A stretch of DNA of 64,000 bases from Thamnaconus septentrionalis. Lineage: Eukaryota; Chordata; Actinopteri; Tetraodontiformes; Monacanthidae. Below are positions 1 through 10,789 of the stretch, in pieces. The stretch covers positions 22,115,001 through 22,179,000 of the forward strand of contig CM020511.1 of assembly GCA_009823395.1 (NCBI GenBank), written 5' to 3'. A program made the position numbers and the translations under genes. Below the pieces are notes generated by a model. The model made no database searches, had not been told where the DNA came from, and was given only the letters and a program-made list of their open reading frames with translations. Position 1 is the first letter of the stretch. Every line of letters begins with the position of its first letter.

Positions 1-154
1 TTAAGAGGGTGACAGAGATCTGAGGCTGTGGGGATTTTTGCAACTGTCTCCTTTTTTGGCGTGATTCGGGGGAGAAAGCCAATGCGCATGTTATTTGACA
101 GAAAAATTAAGTGTTCCGTTGGAAATGAAACGTTTGGTGATTGACGTTTGCACC

Positions 155-325
155 AACGTTACAATATCTGACGATCTAAGTTGCAAAATGCAGCAGGGTT
201 ACCAGAGTGCAATTTGCGCTTCTAACTCATTGGGTGCCGCATTTCTGGGCATTTTTGCACCTGCATATTATTAGCGCAAAAAAATCTTTGTGGGTATGCC
301 GCAAAGATGGTGGAGATAGTAAGTA
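155..325. repeat. Harbinger-type terminal repeat relic
   Basis: This stretch has a run of 'gcgc', 'gccgca' and 'cgcaaa' motifs ending in a 'ttagcgcaaaaaaatctttgtg' type block followed by a 'gccgcaaagatggtggagat' type block. The same succession recurs at about 62050-62200 and, inverted, at about 55660-55800 beside a Harbinger-type Myb/SANT gene. I infer the end of a non-autonomous Harbinger element. Only similarity to the other two copies supports this; borders and target duplication were not found. Confidence 0.5.
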
Positions 326-1940
326 AGTGAGTAACTTGAAGCAGAAGTTCAACTTTGTCGTCTATCCACACCGTCTATTTGCGTGCGTTCTTTGTCGCAG
401 TGCTATGTTAGTGAGCTGCTACTTCTGTAAATACACCGGGCTCCAGATCACCTTCTTCTTCTTCGGTTTCAAAAAATGTCTTCTCCTTGTAAACGGGGCC
501 ATAAAAATTGCTGAAATATATTTCCATGTTATTAGGGCGTTTTGTTTTGTTTTTTCAATGCTAAGGGGAGCCAGTGCAGAGGCACAGAAGAGCTGCATGC
601 GGCTCCAGAGCCGCAGGTTGCCAACCCCTGGACTAAACCTAAAAAACCTGAATCTAGGTTTTTATTCCTTCGATAGAAGTGGGGATCTAAAACTAGTTTG
701 GCTGTGCCATTGGCTCTCACCGAGTCACGTTGTCATGTGATGTGTTCTAATCGATGCCGGAAAACATTTTAAGGGACGTCACAACGTCCCCTCGCCTCAA
801 ACTGTCTGTTTCCTGTTCCGGACCTGACTATTCGCAGCTCGGCCACAAATTCTCGGCTGGCTACACCTTCAGGACTGTGCCACGCCTCCTGGGCTGAACC
901 AGGACGTCATGTAAGAACAAAAAAAGTCACCCCAAAAAGCATGTTTATGTCACCTGCCAAAACCTAACAATAAAAGAAAGCGTCTGGGGGTTGGTCCAAT
1001 CAGACGGCGGCAACTTCCAGACCAGGTCTCAGCTTTCCGATCACCCCCGTTTTATTGCCTCCATTTACGGGGAGACAGTGAGAGAGAGAGAGAGAGAGGG
1101 AGAGAGGAAAGCAATGATTTGCCTTTCACCCGCTTCTACTCTCATCATTAACGGCTGCTGCTGCTGCTGTGATCAGGGAGGCTTTTAGGAGCCACTTCTC
1201 ATCGGGGGGAAATTACCTCCTGTATATTTTTAAAGGCGGCAAAGAGCATTAATGTCTCATCAGAGAGGCGGCGCACTAACACTCTGTTTTTCTCTCTTTA
1301 CAGCCCCTGGTGGTGGTGGAGGAGGAGGTGGCGTGTGTGTTTTATTTTATTTTCTGTTTTATTTCAGTGGGCCAGACTTGAGCTCGAGTGTCACTTGAGA
1401 AAATTAAGAGTTCCCGATTCTGGTCTGAAGGAGGCTGATTAAGTCACAAGGACGTCAACCTTGTTTTGGTGTGAGACAGAAGAAGTGGGCGGAGCCTTCT
1501 GATCTGTGGACACTATAGTTCTTGTGATGTTTCAATAAAGTCTTCATCACGATAATGGTGTGTTTATGGTCTGACAAAAAAAATAATTAATAAATTGAAT
1601 ATTTAAAGCAAGAAATGAATATTTCATATATCCCTGAGTGGAGATGATGCAACTTTGCCTCCTTGAAAAATCTGAAAAGCCTTTGTTCGGATTTTTAAGG
1701 CCCGGCTCTTCTGGAGATGCAATGATCACCAGCAGGTGAGTAAGCAAAGTGTTTGGGAGACGACTACTAATATTTGCAGCGTGCTGGAAGGTCGGCGTCT
1801 TGATCTGCCGCAATAAAGTTTATTGTTGTGCAAACTTGTTGCAGGAGAGCCATCTCCTCCCGGAGAGCAAGCACACCCGCAGCCAATAAACCCTGGAAAC
1901 ATTCATCAGACGGCTCCACTTTTGCCTGGTAGCCTGCAGG
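326..1940. other. Non-coding stretch, no gene recognised
   Basis: No reading frame here resembles a known protein and codon-like periodicity is not evident. It contains a short GA repeat near 1078-1106, a CTG run near 1153, and CA/GT-poor unique-looking sequence. It could hold old MITE fragments I do not recognise. Confidence 0.5.
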
Positions 1941-1947
1941 TGTGTGT

Positions 1948-1990
<43 letters not shown>

Positions 1991-2014
1991 TGTGTGTGTG
2001 TGTGTGTGTGTGTA
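1941..2014. repeat. (GT)n microsatellite
   Basis: About 70 bp of nearly perfect GT dinucleotide with single interruptions (gcac, gcgcgt). It creates spurious Cys-Val or His-Thr reading frames on both strands. Confidence 0.95.
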
Positions 2015-2466
2015 CTGATCTCACTGGTCTTAGCAACTTGAACCCAAATGCTACTTTTGCGGAAAATTGCGGGGAACTTCAAGAAGTGTGGTTTGATGAA
2101 AACCAATTTAAAAAAGTGGCTCCCCAACACCATTCTCACTAGCTACTACTACCTTAATGTAAAGAGTCATATCAAATGACCTATGATTATAAAGATTACT
2201 AAATCACAGAAAGTGCTGAGAATAATCAAGTTATATTTTATTTCAGACTTTAGAGATGTCTCATGCTTACAAAACAATGGGGCAAACAATAAATTGAAAC
2301 AATAAAATAAAATGTACTTTGTATTTCAGGTAGCAAAACAGAAACTCTCTGCTGAAATAAGTGCATACCTGAACAAAGTGCAAACTCTTATTGCAAAGTG
2401 GAACTGATATATAGTACTTACGACTGTACCAAAAGTGCAATCTTCCAACAAAATTACAATGTTAGC
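2015..2466. other. AT-rich spacer before the gypsy element
   Basis: AT-rich sequence with no reading frame that I recognise. It supplies the left flank (ttagc at 2462-2466) of the LTR element that follows. Confidence 0.5.
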
Positions 2467-2596
2467 TGTTGTGTTCACAGTTAATTCCTATTTACCTTCG
2501 GCCAGAAGGAGGCACTGTAGGTTGGTAAAGTAACATGAAGACGGAAGTGATGTTACGGTTGAGAGACGAAGAAGAAATAGAACGGTTGTTGAATTG
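2467..2596 (+). repeat. 5' LTR fragment of gypsy element
   Basis: It matches positions 9712-9841 with only about two differences by eye. It begins TGTTGTGTTCACAG. The match stops abruptly after ttgaattg, so the last ~77 bp of the LTR and any primer-binding site are missing, and gag starts only 28 bp further on. I infer a deletion spanning the LTR/PBS junction. Confidence 0.85.
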
Positions 2597-2623
2597 GATA
2601 CCCTGCATTTTTTTCGGCGGAAG

Positions 2624-4042
2624 ATGGCTGTAAACGCGCCGTTCCCGGATTTTTTCTTGCTGTGCCCGGGGGAGCCGGTTATTCCTTTCAAAATGTGGGT
2701 GAGGATGTTCGAGAATTACCTTCTGGTTATTCGTGCAAGTGGAGACGCGTGGCCAGAAGCGAGAAGACGAGCGCTACTTCTGCATTGCCTGGGCTCCGAA
2801 GGACAGCGAATCTTTCATAACCTGCCTACCACAGGTGACACACTAGAGGCCACCATTGCTGCATTAAATTAACATTTCATGCCGCCAGTGAACGTGGTGG
2901 TGGAGCGCCACACGTTTAGAAAGAGAGCGCAGAGACCCCAGGAATCCATTGTGCAATACATTGCTGCACTTAGAGAGCTTGCTGTAACATGTGAATTTGT
3001 CAATACTGATGACATGATTCGAGATCAGCTTGTGGAGCATGTGACTAATCCTCGTGTCAGGGAGAAACTGCTACTTAAGGATAAACTGACATTAGCTGAA
3101 GCTATTACAATAGCCACTCAAGTCGAGTCTGCCACTGAGCAAGCTAAGTTTATGGCTGGCGATAATCAGTTGCCTGTTCATGTCGTGAAGGCTCAGGACA
3201 CAGCATGCAGGCCAAGACAGCTACGTAGGAACTATTCTACAAAAGTTACCTCAGCTTCATCTACACGTGTCTGTTTCCGTTTTGGTTCACAAAAACATAT
3301 GGCCAATTCACGTGAATGCCCAGCGACCAAAGTAACATGCAGAAATTGCAATAAAAAGGGACACTTTGCCCGTGTGTGCCAGTCGAAGTTAACTCAATCA
3401 GTGAAAGAGGTCGACATGCCTGAATACACGCTACTGCTCGTTGATGGAACAGAGACTCCTGCTAAAATACAGTGCAAAGTAGACATCCAAACGGCAAAGA
3501 CAATTATAACAATGAAACTAACGGTGGACACTGGTGCTGCAGTTTCTGTTTTGCCTCGCTGCATCTATGAGGAGCATTTCAGAGAAACTCCACTCCGTCA
3601 ATCTTCTGTCCGGCTGGTGACATACTCAAAGACCCCTATCAATGTGTTAGGATGCATGGAAGCAACTGTACGCATGAATGGCGTTGAAGGCTTGGCAAAT
3701 TTCTATGTGGTCGACAACGGAACTGCACTACTGGGACGGGATCTAATATCTGCTCTTCGTCTGCGCATTGAGGGCAACACCGTGCATTCACCAATTGCTT
3801 CACTTTCCCCTCTGCCCTCTACAGCTGCAGTAGCTTCCCTTACCACACAGCCAGCTTCTTCTACAACCTTTGGATGTGCCAAAGTGTTCATGCATAAAGT
3901 GAAAGTGGCACCAACAGAGGTTCCAGTGCGTCAAAAGCTAAGACGCCTTCCCTTCTCAGTACGAGCTGCAGTGTCAGAAGAGCTCAATAGACTACTTTCT
4001 GCTGGTGTGATCAAGCGAGTCGAAGCCTCTCCGTGGGTCTGA
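2624..4042 (+). pseudogene. gag-protease-RT start, broken by stops
   Basis: The frame opens at ATG 2624 (MAVNAPFPDFF), a start typical of this gag. It runs through a TAA at 2870-2872 and continues in the same frame to a TGA at 4040-4042. Domains in order: a gag core of about 190 residues; a zinc knuckle pair in which the first has lost a Cys (C-F-R-F instead of C-x2-C) and the second is intact (CRNCNKKGHFARVC); an aspartic protease with LTVDTGAAVSVLP and the LLGRDLI flap-side motif; and the start of RT (VKVAPTEVPVRQKLRRLPF). The TGA falls in the conserved SPWV-SPIV stretch and replaces a Ser codon position. Gag packages RNA and protease processes the polyprotein. This copy cannot make either in full without suppression of the stops. 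Confidence 0.88.
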
Positions 4043-4533
4043 CCAATTGTAGTCACCCAAAAGAAAACGGGAAGTGTTCGAATGTGTGGAGACTTTCGAG
4101 AACCAAACAAAGCAATCCCCACATGGAGGAATTGCTGTCCATGCTTTCAGGTGCTACTGTGTTTTCAACCATTGACCTGGAGTGCGCATACCACCAAGTG
4201 CCGCTCCATCCTGAAAGTCGAGATTTAATGGCATTCATCACTCATGAAGGGTTGTTTCGGTTTTGCAGAATTCCGTTTGGTCTGGCCTCAGCCCCTGCAG
4301 CGTTTCAAAGACTAATGTCGACAGTGTTGAGTGGTGTGCTTAATGTACAGTACTATCTGGATGACATAATCTGCTATGGATGCAGAGCACAGGAGCATGA
4401 CGCAGCTTTGAGAACGGTACTTCAGCGCCTTAAAGATGCGGGGTTGCACCTGAATGAAAACAAATGCCACTTTCGCCAAACCAGCCTAAAGTTTCTGGGA
4501 CATTTGGTCACTGCAATTGAGCCTGGGCATTGA
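4043..4533 (+). pseudogene. Reverse transcriptase palm, frameshifted
   Basis: RT continues after the TGA in the same frame (PIVVTQKKTG), then shifts. From about 4110 the frame carries MEELLSMLSGATVFSTIDL, FGLASAPAAFQRLM and the catalytic YYLDDI at about 4351-4368. The two active-site Asp residues of YLDD and the earlier Asp in STIDLE are present. The frame ends at a local tandem duplication ('ttgagcctgggcattgagcctg', 4517-4538) that shifts the reading again. This is the polymerase module of the element. It is catalytically intact by motif but not translatable as one protein. Confidence 0.88.
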
Positions 4534-4544
4534 GCCTGACAAGG

Positions 4545-5504
4545 AGCATCTACAAGCCATCACGCAAGGCCCCTGCTCCTGAAAATGCGGGCAGCCTTCA
4601 TTCCTTCTTAGGGATGCTTTCCTGGTATGGAAAATGCATACCAAACCATGCCACAGTGGTAGAACCACTCCGTGCCTGTCTGCGTCAAGATGGCACCTAT
4701 GAATGGACGGAAGAAGCTCAGAAAAGCTTTCTTACTGTAAAGGAGCTACTGGTGAATAGCCCCGCCCTCGCGCTATTTGACCCTGAACTGCAGACCATAA
4801 TTTCAACCGATTCATCTGATTATGGTTTAGGTGCTGTATTCACTCAACTGCATCCTGATCGCACAGAACGCACCGTGGCGTTTGCATCACGGACGTTGAC
4901 GCCGACGGAGAGGAAATATTCTACTGTGGAGAAAGAGGCTCTCGCGTGTGTCTGGGCCGTGGAGAAATGGATGACTTACTTGTGGGGGCAGAAATTCACA
5001 CTTCGCACAGACCATCAGGCTCTCATAACACTTCTCTCCACAAAAGGCACTGATAGAGCCGGAATGCGCATTGCAAGATGGTCTGCGCGACTTCTCTGTT
5101 TCACTTATGATGTGGTTTATCGAGCTGGTTCACTAAATCACACAGCCGACTGCCTCTCCCGCTTACCACTGCCTACTGCCTCTTCTCTTCCTATAGACTG
5201 TGATCCTGAACTAGTGGCCCTGCTGTCCACATGCCCTGTTTCAGTGACTGCTGGAGAGTTTGAGGAGGCTCCTTCCTCCTACTCTGAACTTGCTTCTCTA
5301 CGTGCACAGATTCATCAGCCGTGGCCAGCTTCTGTTAAAGCTATAGAGCCAAGTCTGCAGCCTTACTTCAAGATAAGAAATGAACTGTGTGTGAACGACA
5401 AATTGGTGTTTCGAGGAACTCGCCTAGTGGTGTCTGCCTCGTTGCGCCACACTCTCATCGCCCTCGCTCACGAAGGTCATCAGGGCATTGTGAGAACAAG
5501 ATAG
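4545..5504 (+). pseudogene. RT thumb/connection, RNase H and integrase N-terminus
   Basis: The frame shows the RT connection (SFLGMLSWYGKCIPNHA) and then RNase H with STDSSDYGLGAVF, YSTVEKEALACVWAVE and LRTDHQALITL, giving the acidic residues expected. It ends with the start of the integrase zinc-binding module (LIALAHEGHQGI). It stops at TAG 5502-5504, where the family usually has K/Q-R-L-R-E-L-Y-W; the frame continues unchanged after the stop. RNase H removes the RNA strand of the hybrid during reverse transcription. Confidence 0.88.
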
Positions 5505-6542
5505 CGCCTGCGTGAGTTGTACTGGTTCCCTGGAATGGATGCACTGGTACGTAACGAAATATCTGCATGCTCAGTGTGCCAAACTTCTGACAAATCAGCA
5601 AAGGTTTTTGTAGCACCGCTACAACCCGTGCCTCTGCCTGAGGGCCCCTGGAAGAAGCTGGGCATGGATATTGTGGGACCACTTGAACATGTAACGTACA
5701 ACTGCAGGTTTGCAATTACGCTCACAGATTACTACTCAAAGTGGCCTGAAGTAGCTTTTGCACCATCTGTCACCACAGAAGCGGTGCTTGGATTTCTCAG
5801 CAGTGTGCTTGGTCCGTATGGTGACCCAGAGTCCCTGGTCACGGATAATGGACCACAATTTACATCTGCCGAATTCTCATCGTTCCTAAAAAAAAGAAGC
5901 ATAAGTCATATCCGCTCCTCTGTGTACCACCCAGCTGCCAACGGTGCAGTAGAACGGTTTAACAGGGTCTTCAAAAGTTGCATCCAGACCACAATGCTGC
6001 AAAAACAAGATTGGAAAAGAGCGGCCGCGGATTTCCTCCAAGTGTACCGAGCTACACCACATGCCATGAATGGTGCATCACCGTTCGAACTAATGCACGA
6101 CTGCAAGATGAGAACAAAGCTCAACGTGCTTTCTCCTCCTGCCATGACAGCAAGTGACGTGCTGATGTGAAACAGGGTGTTTCTCCGGCAAAAGAAAATG
6201 AAGAAGTACTGGGATGCAAGTTGCAGTGTTCGCACGCCTTCGTTCAGAGTTGGGGACAAAGTGCGGGTGCGCAAACCGGTACATGTCTTAAAGGGACATC
6301 AGAAATTCTTTGCACCCATCACTATAAAAAAACAAGTGGGTCCTTGCACCTACATCTTGGATAATGGAAAAACATGGCATGCTTCTCACCTGACATCAGT
6401 ACCCACTGAGCTTGGTGGAAGCTCAGTTCAGGCAGAAACTCAATGGGAAGAAAATGTTGAGCCAGTGAATGGACAACAGACTGAAAGCCGTCCAGTCAGA
6501 GCACATAAGCCACCAAGTTGGCTCAAAGACTATGAGACTTAA
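5505..6542 (+). pseudogene. Integrase core and C-terminus
   Basis: This continues the previous frame. The second half of the HHCC zinc-binding motif is CSVCQ near 5570. The DDE triad is visible as GMDIVGP, VTDNGPQF and GAVERFNR. A TGA at 6168-6170 interrupts the linker, and the same frame then encodes a C-terminal module (VGDKVRVRKP, VGPCTYILDNGKTWHASHL) ending at TAA 6540-6542. Integrase inserts the cDNA into chromosomal DNA. Key residues survive; the polypeptide is cut by two stops. Confidence 0.87.
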
Positions 6543-6859
6543 CAGGAAATGTCAAGGGTTGCAATGTGGTTTTATGTTGATGTTCAATTATGCCACTTTA
6601 AAGGTCCCATATTATGCCACTTTTCCACTTCTTAAAATAGTTCTCAAATGTGTAAAAGACCTGTCTGTGACCTGCATTAGTCAAAATTGACTTTGGATTT
6701 AATATTTTTGCTGTCCCTAAATCAGCAAAAAACCGCTCTGTTCAGAACAGCCCGTTTAGGGCCTGTCACCTTTATGTTAATGAGCTGCACCTGGCCACGC
6801 CCTTCTCTCTCGAACGGGCTGTGGCCCGTAGCTCATGCGCTAATGTTGTGAATCTTGAG

Positions 6860-7866
6860 CGACTTCGGTCATAGCTAGCAGAAGCAGTGTGGTGCAACCG
6901 TACCAGTTTGAGCCAGAGTCTGACCCAGAGGGAGGGCGGCAGAAATACGGACTCAACGACTGCAGTAGGACATTTCAGAGTGGTAAGATACAAATACTGT
7001 GCGTCTTTCTATTTTAAAGTTTTCACTTTGTGCGATGTTACACTGTTACTTACACGTTAGCTCATGCTAACGGCTTCGTCGCCCCGTTCTCGTCATTACT
7101 TCGAGCTCTTCTGGTGAAAGAGTATTTTTCTAAACAGTGCAGTAACGTTATACTCATCTCTCCTCCGTATATTGTTCAAGTCTACCTATAAAAAAAAAGA
7201 AAGTTGTCGTCACGGAGCTGTTAATAACCCCAGCAAATACTCAGACTGCTACCAGCATAATGCTAAAACTAAAAGGATACTTAACTAGGCAAGAACTATA
7301 AAGTCTTGCAACGTTTTCAGCAGAGCTGTCTTAACATAGAAACGAACAGCCTTTTTTTTCCTAGGTATTTTTAATGTACCTTTTTTTTTTGTGTTTAACT
7401 TAAGCTTAAATATGTCTTTATCCACAATATGTCATAGTAAAAATTTGAGGCAGTGCCATGTTGCTTAAAATGCCACTGTTCTCCATCTCAACATAAGACA
7501 AATGTCACAAGTCTTATCCAACTCTGCTTGTGTTGGCAACTTTCATTCAGGTGAAATTATAACTTTTTTCTTTTGACAGGTGCTCCTGTGGAAACTGTAA
7601 CACCATGCCCACGGAGAAGGAAAATGTATGCTGCTTGGAGATACCACAGGTAAGAGTCAAGATATCAAAAATGAAATCTAGTTGGTCTTGATTATGGTTT
7701 ATTGCATACATCTTTGAGACACAATGGCATTTATACTTTGTACCATCTTGTAGGTTTGCAGATGCCTGCAGGAGGTTGAGGGGGACCTCAAATGCATGGT
7801 GGACCATCCAGGATTGGAGCCAGTATGCCTGAATAGGTTCATTTAAAATTAAAATCAAAGATTTTA
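6860..7866 (+). pseudogene. P2X7 intracellular-domain-like exons inside the TTAA element
   Basis: Three exon-like blocks are visible. The first (to 6982, donor gtaaga) encodes QPYQFEPESDPEGG, a start common in fish 'P2X purinoceptor 7-like' predictions; no ATG is in frame. The second (7580-7649, acceptor ttgacag, donor gtaaga) encodes CSCGNC-x-MPTEKENVCCLE. The third (from 7754, acceptor cttgtag) encodes VCRCLQE, DHPGLEPVCLN and ends at TAA after NRFI. The Cys pattern (CxCxxC, CC, C, C) matches the zinc-binding ballast-like domain of the P2X7 cytoplasmic tail. Phases between exons one and two do not agree, so an exon is probably lost. No P2X channel transmembrane part is seen, so this is not a receptor gene. 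It may be a captured or TE-specific DNA/protein-binding domain. Confidence 0.65.
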
Positions 7867-8969
7867 TGGATTACTTCTTTGCTTCAGTAGGTATAAAAAT
7901 GTAACTGTAATAAAGTGTGACAAACAGGATATCTGTGTGTTTTTTTCATAAGCAAGCAATGTGTATGTAACCTAATAATTGACAGGAGTCATTTCAGTAT
8001 ACACACTCAAACATTTATTGCCATTGAATTATTTACAAATAGGTTATAAATGTGATATTTGCAACACAGTATCCTTAGACCATCACATCAACTGAGGAAA
8101 CAACATACAAGAAAACTATTTACAACTACACATAAAAAAGTGAACTTGGAGCCAACGATGACAGCTTCTGGTGGGAGTAGAGCCAGGGGGAACATGTCTG
8201 AAACAGATATTATTGACAATGTTAATTATACTTTAGTATTAGAATTGCAAGAGAGTAGAGGGAGCAAAGAAAGGGAGTATTAGCCATATGTTATAGCAGG
8301 CAAAACAACAAAAATAAATTGTTATATAAATAAAAGTTATGTAACCACTGCACTAAGTATCTTGTCCAATGTCTTGTAGTCACATGGGGATTAGAACACG
8401 TTATCACCCCCCACTATGTATGTGAGCTGGTGTTTCGCTTGCAATTAACATTTGAATGAGGAAAAGCTGGACGTAGGCTGAGTATCAACGATGAGTCAAA
8501 ACAAGGCTGACGTTACAGGTATGTGAGAGGGGGAAGGGAGCTTTGAGACAAATCAAAGCCAATCTTTTAGAAGCCCAAAAACTATGCTTATTTATGAAAA
8601 GCCTTTTGGTGTCTAAAAGTAGGCTGTCACCCTGATTTTGCAGACACACACACCTCTCAGGTTAGCTTCAACTGCTGCGGCTAACCTACCATGTAGTTAC
8701 TGAAATCGAATTGAGTTTGATAATCACCAGCCCAAAAACGGAGGTTATTTCTTAGAACACATTTTCACACAGCTTTCTACTAACGTCCCCGTTTATTTTA
8801 CATTACATTTGCGTTTAAACGTAACGTTAATGTTACTGCAGAGACTATGTTGTAGCGTTAGTTTACAACAGTAACGTTGACTTACGTTAGCTGCAATGCT
8901 AAAAACACATTGAAAGGATAGGAAAGGAACGAAGGCTCAACAGTACATCAAAATAAAATGTTAAAAACT
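7867..8969. other. Interior of TTAA element, no gene recognised
   Basis: AT-rich sequence between the P2X7-like exons and the antisense THAP-like exon. No recognisable coding block. It may be intron or divergent spacer of either unit. Confidence 0.45.
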
Positions 8970-8975
8970 TACATC

Positions 8976-9292
8976 TTCCACGTTTGTAGTGGTGTCACGA
9001 ACCGTTGGGACCGATCCATTCTTTGTGTTTAAACGTAGTGCAAATCCAGCTTTGAACTGCCTTTCAAACAGTCCTTCGTGAGATGGTTAGCACACACATA
9101 CAACAGTTTTGGAACTGCTGTCGGTACACGTCCTTAAAAAATAAAATAATCCACCGTCTTCCCAAAGACTCGGACGACGGAGTTAGAAAAAGACTGGGAT
9201 GCTCATTTGTGCAGCCAGAACCAAAGCAACCCCTTCTTCCTGATCGTAGTTTCGCCATCGTTCTCACCGGGCGTTTGCGAACAGAAGAAAAT
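8976..9292 (-). pseudogene. THAP-like C2CH zinc finger exon
   Basis: On the minus strand an ATG at 9292 opens MAKLRSGRRGCFGSGCTNEH, giving the first two Cys. About 35 residues on, the frame reads MCVLTIS. Two bases (one TG of a tgtgtg run, ~9088-9095) appear inserted: without them the same DNA would give the C-A-N-H pair of a THAP finger. A second one-base loss follows near 9074. The next stretch reads FKAGFALRLN and NGSVPTV, like the AVPT motif that closes THAP domains, and ends at a donor-like gtaagt. THAP fingers bind DNA and are common in transposase-derived genes. Here the exon is broken by two small indels. Confidence 0.6.
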
Positions 9293-9698
9293 GGCGCAGC
9301 TTCTGGACTTTCGGGGTTGTGACAAACCTTTCCCAGAGGCGGTGCCACTAACCTGAGGCGGTCAAGGACGGACTTTTTCATACCAGGGGGGATCGTAGAC
9401 TTGCCGGGGATGCATATTATTGATAGAAAACCGCACTAAAGTGCATTTTGCATACGATGGGACCTTTAAGAATTGGTAATAAGTTCAATGTGATTTGACT
9501 TCTTACTTAACGTTATGGCGCCTTGAAAAAGTTCAGTGACATCCAGTTAAGTGGTTTTGTTAAGTATAGGCTTGTAACCTTATTTCGTTATTGACCTCAG
9601 GTTTACAGATTGGGACATGAGACCTGCTCAGTACAGGATTTATTTTGTTATAATTGTTAAATGGTGACATTACACACCTGTAGGAACAACCATTCCTA

Positions 9699-9711
9699 AG
9701 TAAAGGGGGGG
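9699..9711 (+). other. Polypurine tract
   Basis: Purine run directly 5' of the 3' LTR (aagtaaaggggggg), the usual primer site for plus-strand cDNA synthesis in LTR retrotransposons. Confidence 0.75.
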
Positions 9712-9918
9712 TGTTGTGTTCACAGTTAATTCCTATTTACCTTCGGCCAGAAGGAGGCACTGTAGATTGGTAAAGTAACATGAAGACGGAAGTGATGTTA
9801 CGGTTGAGAGACGAAGAAGAAATAGAACGGTTGTTGAGTTGACCACCTGTGGATTAAAGAGCTGTGAAAAGAACTTTCTTGTTTGCTTATTCTGGACTCC
9901 CTGGACACCCCCACAACA
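9712..9918 (+). repeat. 3' LTR of gypsy element
   Basis: 207 bp, TGTTG...CAACA. The first ~130 bp match the 5' LTR almost perfectly; the last ~77 bp have no counterpart in the 5' copy. It contains attaaag and aagaac AT-rich signals but no clear TATA box. Confidence 0.87.
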
Positions 9919-10400
9919 TGAGCCTCTTAACCTCTAACACTCGCCAATTCTTCACCACCCTATCCTCCTTCCCCTCTCCCTCAACGCCGATCTCCTCTTC
10001 CTCCTCCCCCTCCTCCTCGTCTACCTCCTCTTTCTCCCCACCCTGTCCTCCCCTCTTCCTCCCCCACCTCGTCCTCCCCCAGCCCTACCATCTCCTCCCT
10101 CTCAAGTGCTCCACTGTGGACTCGTTGGTTGTGGTAAAGGAAAACCAAGACTTTGAGGTTTTTATTGGTTATTGTTTTTCTTCTTCGCTTTTTTTTTAAA
10201 ATAACGTTCTCAAAGGAACGGGAGGAAAATGGTTGTGCTTGAGTGAAGTAAACACAAAAAATGCGAGGATTCTAAAATTCCGCAAACCTCGGATATTTTG
10301 CGCGGAAATCGGAGATTTATGCGGTGAAAGTGCGGCGTCTTTGGAAAAATGTGACCCCCGCATGATTACGCGGACTTTGACTGATTATGCATTGAATTAC
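9919..10400. other. CT-rich tract and unclassified repeat flank
   Basis: 9945-10090 is strongly C/T-biased (cctcctcc type), giving a Ser/Pro-rich meaningless frame. 10230-10400 has 'gcgg', 'tgcg' and 'atgcgg' rich sequence that resumes after the Sushi-like element at 15594 (cacgcgatcgcataatct), so an older repeat was split by that insertion. Confidence 0.5.
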
Positions 10401-10777
10401 TGTCAGGCCGGGACTTGAGGCAGGACTCAGACGCAGAGGTTTAACGGAAAACAAGTAAATTTATTTCACACAAGCAATTGTCCGCAGATCAGAGAGATCA
10501 AATAAACAGGCTATGAGAATCCTATTCTCGCTGAGCTGACAAAATCAAAATCACTCGCATGGAGGAAAAAGGACTGACTAACTAACAAAAGGTCTACTCT
10601 AATGACAAAACGAAAAAAAAAATCACTCACAAGGAGGAAAAGACTAAATAGTAAACAAAATCCTATTCTAAGAACAAAACTTTGCATTACCGAAAAATCA
10701 CTCGACCTCGAGGAACAACCGTCTTACTGTGGAATCTTAAACCCCAAGACGAGACAAAACTTCACCATGGTATGACA
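10401..10777 (-). repeat. 3' LTR (left), internally deleted
   Basis: It aligns to the right LTR except for a missing block of about 245 bp. After ggaatctta it jumps straight to accccaagacgag, whereas the right LTR has a (GGCTGT)n run and ~200 further bp between these marks. The lost part would include most of U3 read on the minus strand. Confidence 0.88.
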
Positions 10778-10789
10778 GAACCCTCCCTT

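Larger units (their letters stand above)
6598..9469. mobile_element. TTAA-flanked (piggyBac-type) element nested in the gypsy element
   Basis: TTAA occurs at 6598-6601 and 9466-9469. The inner ends are inverted repeats: aggtcccat...atgc on the left and, reverse-complemented, AGGTCCCAT.GTATGC on the right. TTAA duplication is the hallmark of piggyBac elements. No transposase is seen, so this is non-autonomous. It carries P2X7-like exons on + and a THAP-like exon on -, described separately. It sits between the integrase stop and the 3' LTR of the gypsy element and is therefore younger than that insertion, or it travelled with the element. Confidence 0.75.
2467..9918 (+). mobile_element. Ty3/gypsy LTR retrotransposon, degraded (K02A2.6-like lineage)
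   Basis: The element is bounded by LTRs starting TGTTG and (3' copy) ending CAACA. Between them lies gag, protease, RT, RNase H and integrase in the Ty3/gypsy order on the plus strand. The 5-bp flanks are ttagc (left) and tgagc (right), four of five matching, consistent with an aged target duplication. A purine tract (aagtaaaggggggg) directly precedes the 3' LTR. Coding capacity is destroyed by four in-frame stops and at least two frameshift zones. A 2.87-kb TTAA-flanked element is nested between integrase and the 3' LTR. The lineage call rests on the gag start and integrase style and is less certain than the superfamily. Confidence 0.9.

Noticed and set aside
1942..2142. Overlapping frames of Cys-Val and His-Thr repeats
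   Set aside because: Direct translation of the GT/CA microsatellite.
4053..4241. Antisense frames inside the gypsy pol region
   Set aside because: Shadows of the RT coding strand.
6860..7866. A host P2RX7 receptor gene
   Set aside because: No channel domain, no in-frame ATG, exon phases disagree, and the exons lie inside a TTAA-flanked element nested in a retrotransposon.
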